Shown: positions 1 to 5,380 of the stretch, one piece after another
How positions within the stretch are numbered: the first letter of the stretch is position 1
Layout: every line of letters starts with the position of its first letter
Assembly (NCBI GenBank): GCA_003232595.1
Contig: QIIJ01000174.1
Location: 1 to 5,492, forward strand
From: Aurantimonadaceae bacterium
GTDB lineage: Bacteria > Pseudomonadota > Alphaproteobacteria > Rhizobiales > Rhizobiaceae
Reading direction: 5' to 3'
Length of the DNA stretch: 5,492 nucleotides
The notes under the pieces: generated by a model
What the model saw: only the letters and a program-made list of their open reading frames with translations
Told to the model about the DNA's origin: nothing
The model's database searches: none
Position numbers and translations under genes: made by a program

Positions 1-739
1 GGGCCTGGCACCGGCGATACGGCATGGGTTTTTCACCCGAACCGGCGGCGTTTCAAGTGGTATTTATGGTTCGCTGAATGTTGGGCTTGGGTCTGGTGAT
101 GATCTGGACAAGGTTTTGCAAAACCGGGCGCTTATTTGCGAGGCGCTTGGGGCGGAAGCGGGTAATCTTGCAACCGTTAGCCAATGCCATTCAGCCGATG
201 TGGTGGTGGCTGAAGGAGGCTGGTCAGGCAATCGACCTGAGGCAGATGCAATAGTCACAAAGGTGCCGGGGCTGGTGATCGGCATATTAACAGCAGATTG
301 CGGCCCGGTGCTTTTTGCCGATGGCAAGGCCGAAATTGTTGGTGCTGCCCATGCTGGCTGGAAGGGTGCGCTTTACGGGGTGGTGGAAAATACCGTGGAT
401 GCGATGATTGCGCTTGGCGCGCGGCGGGACAACATTGTCGCCACGCTGGGGCCGACAATCAGTCAGGCCAACTATGAGGTGGGGGCGGATTACCGGGAAA
501 ATTTCACAAAAACCGATGAAAAGTATGCGGGATATTTTGTGCCCTCAAGGCGTGAGGATCATTTCATGTTCGATCTGGCAGGATTTGTCTTGAACCGGCT
601 CAAAGGGGCCGGGGTCGAGGCATCATGGAGCGGGCATTGCACCTACGCAGACAGCGGCAAATTCTATTCCTACCGCCGTTCGGTCCATAACAGTGAACCC
701 GACTATGGTCGCCAGATTTCGGCAATTATGGTGCAATAG
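1..739 (+). CDS. pgeF: Peptidoglycan editing factor / YfiH-family (laccase-domain) protein, 5'-truncated by window edge
   Basis: The frame is open from base 2 to the TAG at 737-739 (245 visible residues). The family is usually about 250-260 residues, so only a short N-terminus lies outside the window. The visible start matches the family signature HGFFTR.GGVSSG.Y.SLN (bases 23-82), so the internal TTG at 116 is not the real start. The three expected zinc ligands are visible: His in SQCH (CAT 188-190), Cys in TADC (TGC 299-301) and His in AAHAGW (CAT 350-352). Known family roles: PgeF removes wrongly incorporated amino acids from cell-wall precursors in E. coli, and YfiH/FAMIN proteins show purine nucleoside activity. 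The older 'polyphenol oxidase' label is less reliable. It is cytosolic by lack of any visible signal in this part. The M24 gene follows after 11 bp and its ribosome site overlaps this stop, so the two are probably co-transcribed. Confidence 0.92.
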   Translation, partial: GLAPAIRHGFFTRTGGVSSGIYGSLNVGLGSGDDLDKVLQNRALICEALGAEAGNLATVSQCHSADVVVAEGGWSGNRPEADAIVTKVPGLVIGILTADCGPVLFADGKAEIVGAAHAGWKGALYGVVENTVDAMIALGARRDNIVATLGPTISQANYEVGADYRENFTKTDEKYAGYFVPSRREDHFMFDLAGFVLNRLKGAGVEASWSGHCTYADSGKFYSYRRSVHNSEPDYGRQISAIMVQ

Positions 740-742
740 GAG
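738..742 (+). promoter_or_regulatory. Shine-Dalgarno AGGAG deciding the start of the M24 gene
   Basis: AGGAG overlaps the TAG stop of pgeF and lies 8 nt before the ATG at 751. The alternative GTG at 742 shares its first base with this site and so cannot be served by it, which favours ATG 751 as the start. Confidence 0.6.
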
Positions 743-750
743 TGCAATCA

Positions 751-1864
751 ATGCTGCATTTTTCGCGTGAAGAGTTCGGTGACCGGCTGGCGAAGCTCAA
801 AACCCGCATGGCAGAGCGCAAACTTGATGCAATGTTGCTTTTTGCCCAGGAAAGCATGTTCTGGCTCACCGGTTACGATACGTTTGGGTTTTGTTTTTTC
901 CAGACACTGGTTGTCAAGGCTGATGGTGAGATGGTGCTGTTGACCCGCTCTGCTGATCTGCGTCAGGCGCGCCACACTTCGATACTGGATAATATCGAGG
1001 TTTGGCGTGATGCGGGCGATGCCAATCCGGTCGAGCGATTGCGCCAGGTGTTGGGCGGGCTAAAGGGTGCGCGGATTGGTGTTGAATATGACACCCACGG
1101 GCTGACTGCTGCCAATGGGCGGAAACTTGAAACTCGTCTGGCAGAATTTGCAAAGCTGGAAGATGCATCCGACATTGTTCCTTCTTTGCGCCTGATCAAG
1201 AGTGCAGACGAGCTTGCCCATGTGCGCAAGGCGGCCGATTGCAGCCAGTGGTGCCGGTGCCTATGAGGGCGATATTCTGGCGGCGATGCATCGTGCAAAT
1301 TATTCGGGTGGTGGCGACAATCCCGGCAATGAATTCATTCTGGGTTCAGACCGCGATGCGCTTTTATGCCGTAACAAGAGCGGGCGGCGGAATTTGTCAG
1401 CAAATGATCAGCTTACCATCGAATATGCCGGTGTATTTGCTCATTATCATGTGGCGATGATGGATACGCTTGTTATTGGCGAGCCGCGTCCGCGCCATGG
1501 TGAATTGTTTGAAGCTGCCCGCGCGGCGCTGATTGCTGTTCAGGGTGCCATGGTCAGCGGCAACAGGTTTGGTGATCTGTTTGATGCTCACGCTCAGGTG
1601 ATGGATGAGGCGGGATTGTCGGCCCACCGGCTTAATGCCTGCGGTTATTCGCTCGGCGCGCGGTTTGCCCCGTCATGGATGGACGGGCCGATGTTTTATG
1701 AAGGCAACAATACGGTGATCGAGCCGGGCATGGTGCTGTTTGCCCATATGATCCTTATGGACAGCGACAGCGAAACGGCAATGACGCTCGGGCGGACATT
1801 CATTACCAGGTCGGGCGAACCAGAGGTACTGTCACGCCACGACCTTGACTTGATAACCGTTTAA
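751..1864 (+). pseudogene. M24-family (creatinase / Xaa-Pro peptidase-like) protein, frameshifted by an internal deletion
   Basis: The 5' part (751-1266, frame 1) is a creatinase N-terminal domain, with motifs such as FAQESMFWLTGYDTFGF and LLTRSADLRQARHTS. It runs to VRKAAD and then into nonsense and a TGA at 1264-1266. The 3' part (frame 2, open from 1202 to the TAA at 1862-1864) resumes the family at about GAYEGDILAAM and continues through GGGDNPGNEF, LNACGYSLGARF and a final LSRHDLDLI. The family normally has about 16 residues between VRKAA and the next conserved Gly; here about 7 remain. Around 9 codons are therefore missing and the frame is shifted (net loss of 3n+2 nt, for example 26 or 29). 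No other stop or damage is seen, so the lesion looks recent. The usual M24 Asp-Asp-His-Glu-Glu metal set is not obvious (for example IEYAG and HYHVAM at the Asp positions), suggesting a divergent subfamily. The intact protein would be about 375-380 residues. A sequencing or assembly artefact is possible but less likely for a multi-base loss. Confidence 0.85.
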
Positions 1865-1930
1865 CGTTTATCCAAACCTGTGGCTGGCCCGTGGTCGGGA
1901 TGGTCATTTGTGTTCCTGACAGGCTGAAGA

Positions 1931-2572
1931 TTGAGTGTGAGAGTTTTGCCCAGATACAATATAGCGTTAGTGGCCGTAGTTACCTTGACTGTCCTGGCGG
2001 GATGCACGACGGCCAATCAGCAATCATTGGGCGTTGTTGTAAACCCGACAGCGGAGACCACAAATGCTGAACGGACGGTTGCAGATACTGATCCGGTTGT
2101 TGCCGGAGATGCCAACACACAAGTAGCACTGGCACCGGCCACGGGTGAGATAACACCTGCGGCTACAGCTGTTGGCGATGTGGTTTCAAAACCGGAACCG
2201 GTTTATTTGTCGCGGGTCGGGTTTTTGCCGATTACGGGTGCACCGCAAGGGGCTGTCACCAGCCTTTCACGTTCGCTCAGCGAACAGGCCAGACAGCGAA
2301 ATATTGCCGTTTCCGGCTCGGGTGATCAGAACACCAATTATCGCATGAAGGGCTATATGTCTGCGCTGAATGAAGGCTCCAGCACCACAGTAACCTTTTA
2401 TTGGGATGTGCTCGACAACTCCGGCCGCCGACTTTTCCGGATAAACGGGTTTGAGCGCCAAAGTGGTGCCCGATCAAATCCCTGGGCAGCGGTCTCTCAG
2501 GCTACCTATCAACGCATTGCCAGCCGAACGATGAATGATCTCGCAATCTGGCTGAAACGCCGGGGTGCATGA
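1931..2572 (+). CDS. Putative outer-membrane lipoprotein of unknown function
   Basis: The protein has 213 residues from TTG 1931. Residues 1-24 form a lipoprotein signal peptide: Arg4 and Arg8, a hydrophobic stretch IALVAVVTLTV, then the lipobox LAGC with Cys25 as the lipidated residue. Thr rather than Asp at +2 suggests export to the outer membrane. Residues about 26-90 are a Thr/Ala/Val-rich, low-complexity linker. Residues about 91-213 form a compact domain (VGFLPITGAP, YRMKGYMSALNEG, VTFYWDVLDNSGRRLFRI) that looks like alternating beta strands followed by a C-terminal helix. I do not recognise a named family, though lipoproteins of this look occur beside prs in rhizobia. The start is uncertain: TTG 1931 has AGG 7 nt upstream, while GTG 1937 (2 codons shorter) has GAAGA 6 nt upstream; both keep the signal peptide. 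The gap of 66 bp after the M24 gene shows no convincing terminator. Confidence 0.8.
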   Translation: MSVRVLPRYNIALVAVVTLTVLAGCTTANQQSLGVVVNPTAETTNAERTVADTDPVVAGDANTQVALAPATGEITPAATAVGDVVSKPEPVYLSRVGFLPITGAPQGAVTSLSRSLSEQARQRNIAVSGSGDQNTNYRMKGYMSALNEGSSTTVTFYWDVLDNSGRRLFRINGFERQSGARSNPWAAVSQATYQRIASRTMNDLAIWLKRRGA

Positions 2573-2636
2573 TAAAGCCGTTGGGCAACAAATTAACCGT
2601 TTTCCTTGGAAAACCGTGCGGAATTTAAAATGAGTT

Positions 2637-2665
2637 TTGCAACTTGTGGATTCCGTTGCTAGAAC
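2637..2665 (+). promoter_or_regulatory. Candidate sigma-70-type promoter for prs
   Basis: TTGCAA (2637-2642), a 17-nt spacer and TAGAAC (2660-2665) give four of six matches to each consensus box. It would start transcription near 2672, leaving a leader of about 37 nt before the prs ATG. It lies in the 136-bp gap after the lipoprotein gene. The call rests on visual matching only. Confidence 0.35.
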
Positions 2666-2708
2666 AGCCGCAATTGCATCCGGGTAACAAACGCAATCGC
2701 GAGCCATC

Positions 2709-3641
2709 ATGAAACTTTTTTCAGGCAATTCCAACCGCGTTTTGAGCGAGCAGATCGCGATCTATCTTGAAACATCGCTGGGAAAATCCGTCGTCAAGCG
2801 CTTTGCCGATGAGGAGATTTTTGTTGAATTGCATGAAAATGTTCGTGGTGAGGACATATTTGTTATCCAGTCGACGTCCTATCCGGCCAATGATCACCTG
2901 ATGGAACTGCTGATCATGATTGATGCCATGCGGCGCTCATCGGCACGACGGATTACGGCTGTTCTGCCCTATTTTGGTTATGCCAGACAGGACAGAAAAC
3001 CCGGCCCGCGAACCCCGATTTCAGCCAAACTGGTGGCCAATATTATCACCACTGCCGGTGCTGACCGGGTGTTGACCCTGGATCTGCATGCGGGACAGAT
3101 ACAGGGCTTTTTTGATATTCCGACCGACAATCTTTTTGCGGTGCCGGTATTCGGACGTGACATCAAGCAGAATTACAACACGGATAATGTTGTAGTGGTT
3201 TCGCCTGATGTGGGTGGTGTGATACGCGCCCGCGCACTTGCCAAACGGCTTGAAACGCGCCTTGCAATCGTTGACAAACGTCGCGACAAGCCGGGTGAAT
3301 CCGAGGTCATGAACGTGATCGGGGATGTGGCCGGCAAGGACTGTATTCTGATTGATGATATCATTGATTCCGGTGGCACCCTTTGCAATGGTGCCGATGC
3401 GCTGCTGGAGAAAGGCGCAACCAGTGTCACCGCCTATATTACCCATGGCGTATTATCGAGCGGTGCTGTTACCCGCATCACCTCGTCGAGATTAAAGGAA
3501 CTGGTGATTACCGATTCCATTCAGGCAACTGCAGCCGTGCTGGCAGCCCCCAATATTCGCATCGTCACCATCTCCAACCTGATTGGCGAAGCCATCCGAA
3601 GAACCGCGCTGGAAAAATCTGTTTCGAGCCTGTTTGATTGA
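2709..3641 (+). CDS. prs: Ribose-phosphate pyrophosphokinase (PRPP synthetase)
   Basis: This enzyme makes phosphoribosyl pyrophosphate from ribose 5-phosphate and ATP, feeding purine, pyrimidine, NAD, His and Trp synthesis in the cytosol. The 310-residue length is normal for class I bacterial Prs. Visible motifs in order: N-terminal KLFSGNSN (2-9); the nucleotide-binding stretch YFGYARQDRKPGPRTPISAK (88-107); DLHAGQIQGFF (125-135), with the conserved His127; the DKRR loop (189-192); and the PRPP-binding loop ILIDDIIDSGGT (213-224). The C-terminal THGVLS..A segment (245-253) is also intact. All catalytic regions look complete. The start ATG 2709 gives the standard N-terminus; only a weak GAG (2701-2703) serves as ribosome site. 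The gene has its own upstream gap and candidate promoter, and is followed 64 bp later by a toxin-antitoxin pair rather than another core gene. Confidence 0.98.
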   Translation: MKLFSGNSNRVLSEQIAIYLETSLGKSVVKRFADEEIFVELHENVRGEDIFVIQSTSYPANDHLMELLIMIDAMRRSSARRITAVLPYFGYARQDRKPGPRTPISAKLVANIITTAGADRVLTLDLHAGQIQGFFDIPTDNLFAVPVFGRDIKQNYNTDNVVVVSPDVGGVIRARALAKRLETRLAIVDKRRDKPGESEVMNVIGDVAGKDCILIDDIIDSGGTLCNGADALLEKGATSVTAYITHGVLSSGAVTRITSSRLKELVITDSIQATAAVLAAPNIRIVTISNLIGEAIRRTALEKSVSSLFD

Positions 3642-3643
3642 GG

Positions 3644-3674
3644 TGGACTTGATTTTGTAATACGGTTGTATTAC
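3644..3674 (+). promoter_or_regulatory. Candidate promoter and palindromic operator of the toxin-antitoxin operon
   Basis: A perfect 7-bp inverted repeat with a 4-nt centre, GTAATAC-GGTT-GTATTAC, occupies 3657-3674, 31 nt before the antitoxin ATG. A possible promoter overlaps it: TGGACT (3644-3649), 17 nt, TGTATT (3667-3672), with the -10 box inside the right arm. The word TACGGTTG also occurs twice in tandem (3661-3668 and 3672-3679). Such a site fits the known autoregulation of type II modules, in which the antitoxin's N-terminal DNA-binding domain represses its own promoter. The palindrome is seen directly; binding is inferred. It lacks a U-run and is AT-rich, so it is unlikely to be the prs terminator. 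Confidence 0.6.
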
Positions 3675-3705
3675 GGTTGGCTGATCTACCTCGGGACTAC
3701 AATTC

Positions 3706-3975
3706 ATGACCAAAACCGCGCTTGTACAGGTTCGTATGGAGCCAGAACTAAAAAAACAGGCTGATGCTGTTCTTGCCTCCCTTGGCATCAATGCCTCTGC
3801 CGCCATTTCACTTTTTTACAGCCAGATGGTGCGTCAAAGGGGAATTCCGTTTGAATTGAAGGTACCCAATGAAAGTTTGCAGGAGGCAATGCGGGAACTG
3901 GAAGACCCTGAATTTCACAAAACCGCCAAGGGGTTCACAAATATGGATGATTTGATCAAGAGCCTTGAATCATAG
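3706..3975 (+). CDS. dinJ: Type II antitoxin, RelB/DinJ family
   Basis: An 89-residue protein with the RelB/DinJ pattern. The N-terminal half (1-50) has a short beta strand ALVQVRMEP, a helix with ELKKQADAVLASLG, and a second helix SAAISLFYSQMVRQRGIPF, together a ribbon-helix-helix DNA-binding fold. The C-terminal half (51-89) is a charged segment ending in GFTNMDDLIKSLES, the part that in this family wraps and neutralises the toxin. ATG 3706 gives the expected family N-terminus; the ribosome site is weak (GGGA 3693-3696). The toxin gene starts 9 bp after the stop, a typical antitoxin-first operon. By eye this gene and its partner are more AT-rich than prs and rplY, which suggests acquisition. 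The symbol is by family resemblance, not proven orthology. Confidence 0.9.
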   Translation: MTKTALVQVRMEPELKKQADAVLASLGINASAAISLFYSQMVRQRGIPFELKVPNESLQEAMRELEDPEFHKTAKGFTNMDDLIKSLES

Positions 3976-3984
3976 GTTCAACAG

Positions 3985-4254
3985 GTGAGGAAAGTTTTCT
4001 ATACGAACCGATTCAAAAGAGATTTCAAGCGCGTACGGAAGCGCGGATTTGAAACTGCAAAAATTACAAATGTGATTGAATTGCTGGCCAATGACATAGA
4101 ACTTCCTGCACGATGCCGACCCCACAAACTAAGCGGTAAATTTACTGGATACTGGGAGTGTCATGTAGAATCAGATTGGCTGTTAATCTATATGTATGGC
4201 GATGGTATTCTCGACATTGCCGCCACCGGCTCCCACGCAGATTTATTCAAATAG
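3985..4254 (+). CDS. yafQ: Type II toxin, YafQ family (RelE/ParE superfamily mRNA interferase)
   Basis: An 89-residue protein aligned by eye with E. coli YafQ, a ribosome-dependent endoribonuclease that cuts mRNA during translation. The catalytic set is complete: His47 in RPHKLSG, His60 in ECHVESDW, Asp64, Trp65, His84 in TGSHADLF, and Phe88, matching His50, His63, Asp67, Trp68, His87 and Phe91 of the E. coli protein. The basic N-terminus (TNRFKRDFKRVRKRG) is typical and would help bind rRNA. The toxin is therefore probably active. The start is GTG at 3985, 9 bp after the antitoxin stop, with no strong ribosome site of its own, so translation may be coupled to the antitoxin and kept lower. 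No terminator is visible after the stop; the rplY promoter region begins at once. Confidence 0.92.
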   Translation: MRKVFYTNRFKRDFKRVRKRGFETAKITNVIELLANDIELPARCRPHKLSGKFTGYWECHVESDWLLIYMYGDGILDIAATGSHADLFK

Positions 4255-4259
4255 CACTC

Positions 4260-4288
4260 TTGCTCCTTGGGCCGCTCTCGTTTATATA
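4260..4288 (+). promoter_or_regulatory. Candidate promoter for rplY
   Basis: TTGCTC (4260-4265), an exact 17-nt spacer and TATATA (4283-4288, within TTTATATACC) resemble the alphaproteobacterial CTTGAC-N17-CTATAT form. It begins just after the toxin stop and would start transcription near 4295, giving rplY a leader of about 120 nt. This would free rplY from the toxin-antitoxin promoter. Confidence 0.5.
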
Positions 4289-4321
4289 CCGCGCACCCGT
4301 GTCGACACCCCTGGAGGGAAC

Positions 4322-4423
4322 ATGGTTTTGAGGCCGCATTCCAATGAGCGCGGCCTTAAGTCTGTTTGGCAAACACTTTCCAGCAGACAACCTCTTACAA
4401 CATCAGGAGCTCATGATGAGTGA
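4322..4423 (+). CDS. Possible 33-aa leader ORF overlapping the rplY start
   Basis: ATG 4322 follows a strong Shine-Dalgarno, GGAGGGA at 4313-4319, which is better than that of most genes here. The frame runs 33 codons (begins MVLRPHSNERG, ends SGAHDE) to TGA 4421-4423, overlapping the rplY ATG at 4416 by 8 nt. The rplY ribosome site (4405-4409) is inside this ORF, so ribosomes ending here would be placed to initiate rplY: a translational-coupling layout. The peptide matches no family I know. It contains a GC-rich hairpin. It could equally be an untranslated leader in which the ribosome-site-like sequence has another role. No homologues could be checked. Confidence 0.35.
   Translation: MVLRPHSNERGLKSVWQTLSSRQPLTTSGAHDE
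4327..4360 (+). promoter_or_regulatory. GC-rich hairpin in the rplY leader
   Basis: AGGCCGC (4331-4337) pairs perfectly with GCGGCCT (4350-4356). The stem extends outward by T-A and G-U pairs (4327-4330 with 4357-4360) and the loop is 12 nt (4338-4349). It starts just after the leader ATG and is followed by a short, poor T-run (TCTGTTT), so it is a weak intrinsic terminator at best. A regulatory leader or attenuation role is inferred from its position only. Confidence 0.45.
4405..4409 (+). promoter_or_regulatory. Shine-Dalgarno AGGAG of rplY
   Basis: AGGAG lies 6 nt before ATG 4416 and only 3 nt before ATG 4413. The spacing favours 4416 and excludes the upstream in-frame ATG at 4344, which would add 24 residues unlike any L25 N-terminus. 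Confidence 0.7.
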
Positions 4424-5084
4424 GAACGAACTCAAGGCACAGACGCGTGACCGGGTAGGCAAGGGGGCCGCTCGTGAATTGCGTCGTAACAAATTTGTGC
4501 CAGCCGTAATTTACGGTGACAAAAAACCCCCTTTACCAATTGCACTTCCTTTCAAGGATGTGGAACACCGCATCAGCGGTGGTGGATTTATGACCACGTT
4601 GCTGACAATTGACGTGAACGGCGACAAACATCAGGTGCTGCCGAAAGATTTCCAGCTTGATGTGGTGCGCGATTTTCCTATCCATGTGGATTTGCTGCGG
4701 GTTTCCCGAAAAACCATTGTGACTGTGGATATTCCGGTAAACTTCGAGAACGACGAAGAATGTCCCGGTCTCAAGATGGGCGGGGTTTTGAACATTGTGC
4801 GTCACACGGTTGAATGTAACTGTCCGGCAAGCGATATTCCAGACTCGATCACCATTGATCTTCTGCCATTTGAGGTGGGCGATTCAATCAATATTTCGGC
4901 GGCTGTGCTGCCTGAGGGTGTTGAACCAACCATTACCGACCGTGACTTTACCGTGGCGACGATTGCTTCGCCTGCGGCACTTAAATCTGAAGATGATGGT
5001 GCAGAAGATGAAGTCGAAGTAGTTGAAGGTGAAGAAGTCGAAGGTGAAGACGGTGACGCCGAAGACGGCGACAAGGCCGAATAG
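4416..5084 (+). CDS. rplY: Large ribosomal subunit protein bL25 (L25/general stress protein Ctc type)
   Basis: A 222-residue, two-domain member of the L25/Ctc/TL5 group that binds 5S rRNA in the large ribosomal subunit. Residues 1-about 95 form the 5S-binding L25 domain: ELKAQTRDRVGKGAAR, LRRNKFVPAVIYG, then LPKDFQLDVVRDFPIHVDLLRV (75-96). Residues about 97-188 form the beta-rich C-terminal domain of TL5/Ctc proteins (VTVDIPVNF, GGVLNIVRHTVE, SITIDLLPFEVGDSI, TITDRDFTVATI). The tail (191-222) is low complexity with 18 of 32 residues acidic, encoded by GAA-rich imperfect repeats; acidic tails are usual in this group but vary. The ATG at 4413 is an equally framed alternative, one residue longer. 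The TAG stop coincides with the edge of the repeat element that follows. pth downstream is the usual partner in this lineage. Confidence 0.96.
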   Translation: MSENELKAQTRDRVGKGAARELRRNKFVPAVIYGDKKPPLPIALPFKDVEHRISGGGFMTTLLTIDVNGDKHQVLPKDFQLDVVRDFPIHVDLLRVSRKTIVTVDIPVNFENDEECPGLKMGGVLNIVRHTVECNCPASDIPDSITIDLLPFEVGDSINISAAVLPEGVEPTITDRDFTVATIASPAALKSEDDGAEDEVEVVEGEEVEGEDGDAEDGDKAE

Positions 5085-5114
5085 AGCAAGTTTCGACCAT
5101 ACGGAATCACTTGA
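5084..5114 (+). repeat. Left terminal inverted repeat
   Basis: Begins GAGCAAGTTTCGACCATACG and ends CACTTGA. It is the inverse of 5350-5380 with two transition differences. If the TA flanks are counted, the repeat is 33 bp with 31 matches. Confidence 0.85.
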
Positions 5115-5210
5115 CCGGTTTTCCGCGTCTGCTGGCAAGTCGCAATTTCCGCCTTGGTCTTTACGACCACAAGGAAAGTGCAACGATGTCCAGAAGGCGC
5201 GGAAAACCGG
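5115..5210. repeat. 96-nt internal imperfect palindrome
   Basis: Perfect 13-bp outer arms, CCGGTTTTCCGCG (5115-5127) and CGCGGAAAACCGG (5198-5210), enclose partly complementary sequence. The tip is TGGTC-TTTAC-GACCA (5155-5169). An RNA copy would fold into one long, bulged hairpin. It starts directly after the left terminal repeat, so it may be a separate repeat inserted into the element. No U-run follows it, so it is not a classic terminator. Confidence 0.75.
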
Positions 5211-5258
5211 CCTTCGCCAAGGTTTGGGGGGGGCCAAATCAGCCCATCAGCTCGCCTG

Positions 5259-5279
5259 CCCTCGGGCTTGACCCGGGGG
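5259..5279. repeat. Small GC-rich hairpin of the CCTCGGGCTTGACCCGAGG type
   Basis: CCCTCGGG (5259-5266) and CCCGGGGG (5272-5279) pair with one G-U across a CTTGA loop. Very similar units are dispersed between genes in many alphaproteobacteria (recalled, not searched). Their reverse strand gives a spurious peptide reading NPRVKPEG, seen here too. Confidence 0.6.
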
Positions 5280-5281
5280 TT

Positions 5282-5320
5282 GAGCAGCTTGTCCGATACT
5301 GGTATCGTAGCGCGCTGCTC
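5282..5320. repeat. Nested double palindrome within the element
   Basis: Outer arms GAGCAGC (5282-5288) and GCTGCTC (5314-5320) enclose a perfect inner palindrome CGATAC-TG-GTATCG (5294-5307). It would form a stem with an internal loop. Confidence 0.6.
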
Positions 5321-5340
5321 GCCTCGCTGAGTGTGCTGAT

Positions 5341-5368
5341 TTGACTCCATCAAGTGATCCCGTATGGT
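5341..5368 (+). promoter_or_regulatory. Candidate outward promoter at the right end of the element, facing pth
   Basis: TTGACT (5341-5346, five of six), a 16-nt spacer and TATGGT (5363-5368, four of six) point toward pth. The -10 box lies within the right terminal repeat. Transcription would start near 5375, about 30 nt before the pth ATG. Visual match only. Confidence 0.35.
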
Positions 5369-5380
5369 CGAAATTTGCTC
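5350..5380 (-). repeat. Right terminal inverted repeat
   Basis: Read on the minus strand it begins GAGCAAATTTCGACCATACG and ends CACTTGA, matching the left copy at 29 of 31 positions. It is followed by TA at 5381-5382. Confidence 0.85.

Larger units (their letters stand above)
5084..5380. mobile_element. MITE-like non-autonomous element, 297 bp, with 31-bp terminal inverted repeats and TA flanks
   Basis: The two ends, 5084-5114 and 5350-5380, are inverted repeats matching at 29 of 31 positions (mismatches at repeat positions 7 and 22). Each end is bordered by TA (5082-5083 and 5381-5382), the target duplication made by IS630/Tc1-mariner transposases. Inside there is no believable gene: the open frames cross hairpins and have no family resemblance. 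This makes it a small passive element, moved if at all by a transposase supplied elsewhere. It fills nearly all of the 321-bp gap between rplY and pth. The TA plus the first G of the element form the rplY stop TAG. The interior (5115-5320) holds several hairpins, which may be repeats nested inside a shorter original element. A composite palindromic repeat spread by another route remains possible. Copies elsewhere in the genome were not searched. Confidence 0.75.

Noticed and set aside
116..739. pgeF starting at the internal TTG 116
   Set aside because: The same frame upstream to base 2 encodes the conserved family N-terminus (HGFFTR, GGVSSG), so the gene simply runs off the window edge.
1202..1270. 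Programmed ribosomal frameshift joining the two M24 frames
   Set aside because: No slippery heptamer is seen at the junction, and about 9 conserved-spacing residues are missing, which a frameshift would not explain.
963..1298. Minus-strand frames opposite the M24 gene
   Set aside because: They are shadows of a clear plus-strand family match and have no ribosome site or homology that I recognise.
2599..2614. Inverted repeat GTTTTCC-TT-GGAAAAC as a terminator after the lipoprotein gene
   Set aside because: The loop is only 2 nt, the stem is AT-rich and no T-run follows.
4344..4415. An extended rplY start at ATG 4344
   Set aside because: The added residues do not resemble L25, and AGGAG at 4405-4409 is correctly placed for ATG 4416.
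5226..5233. Run of eight G as a functional signal
   Set aside because: A homopolymer in a non-coding repeat; more likely a slippage or sequencing-prone spot than a regulated switch.
4802..5353. A 183-codon minus-strand frame spanning the end of rplY and the repeat element
   Set aside because: Its sequence is a Ser/Pro-rich mirror of the GAA-rich rplY tail followed by hairpin repeats; no family resemblance and no credible start.
5084..5380. CRISPR array or tRNA/rRNA gene in the rplY-pth gap
   Set aside because: No regularly spaced direct repeats and no cloverleaf or rRNA signature; the repeats are inverted and of different kinds.
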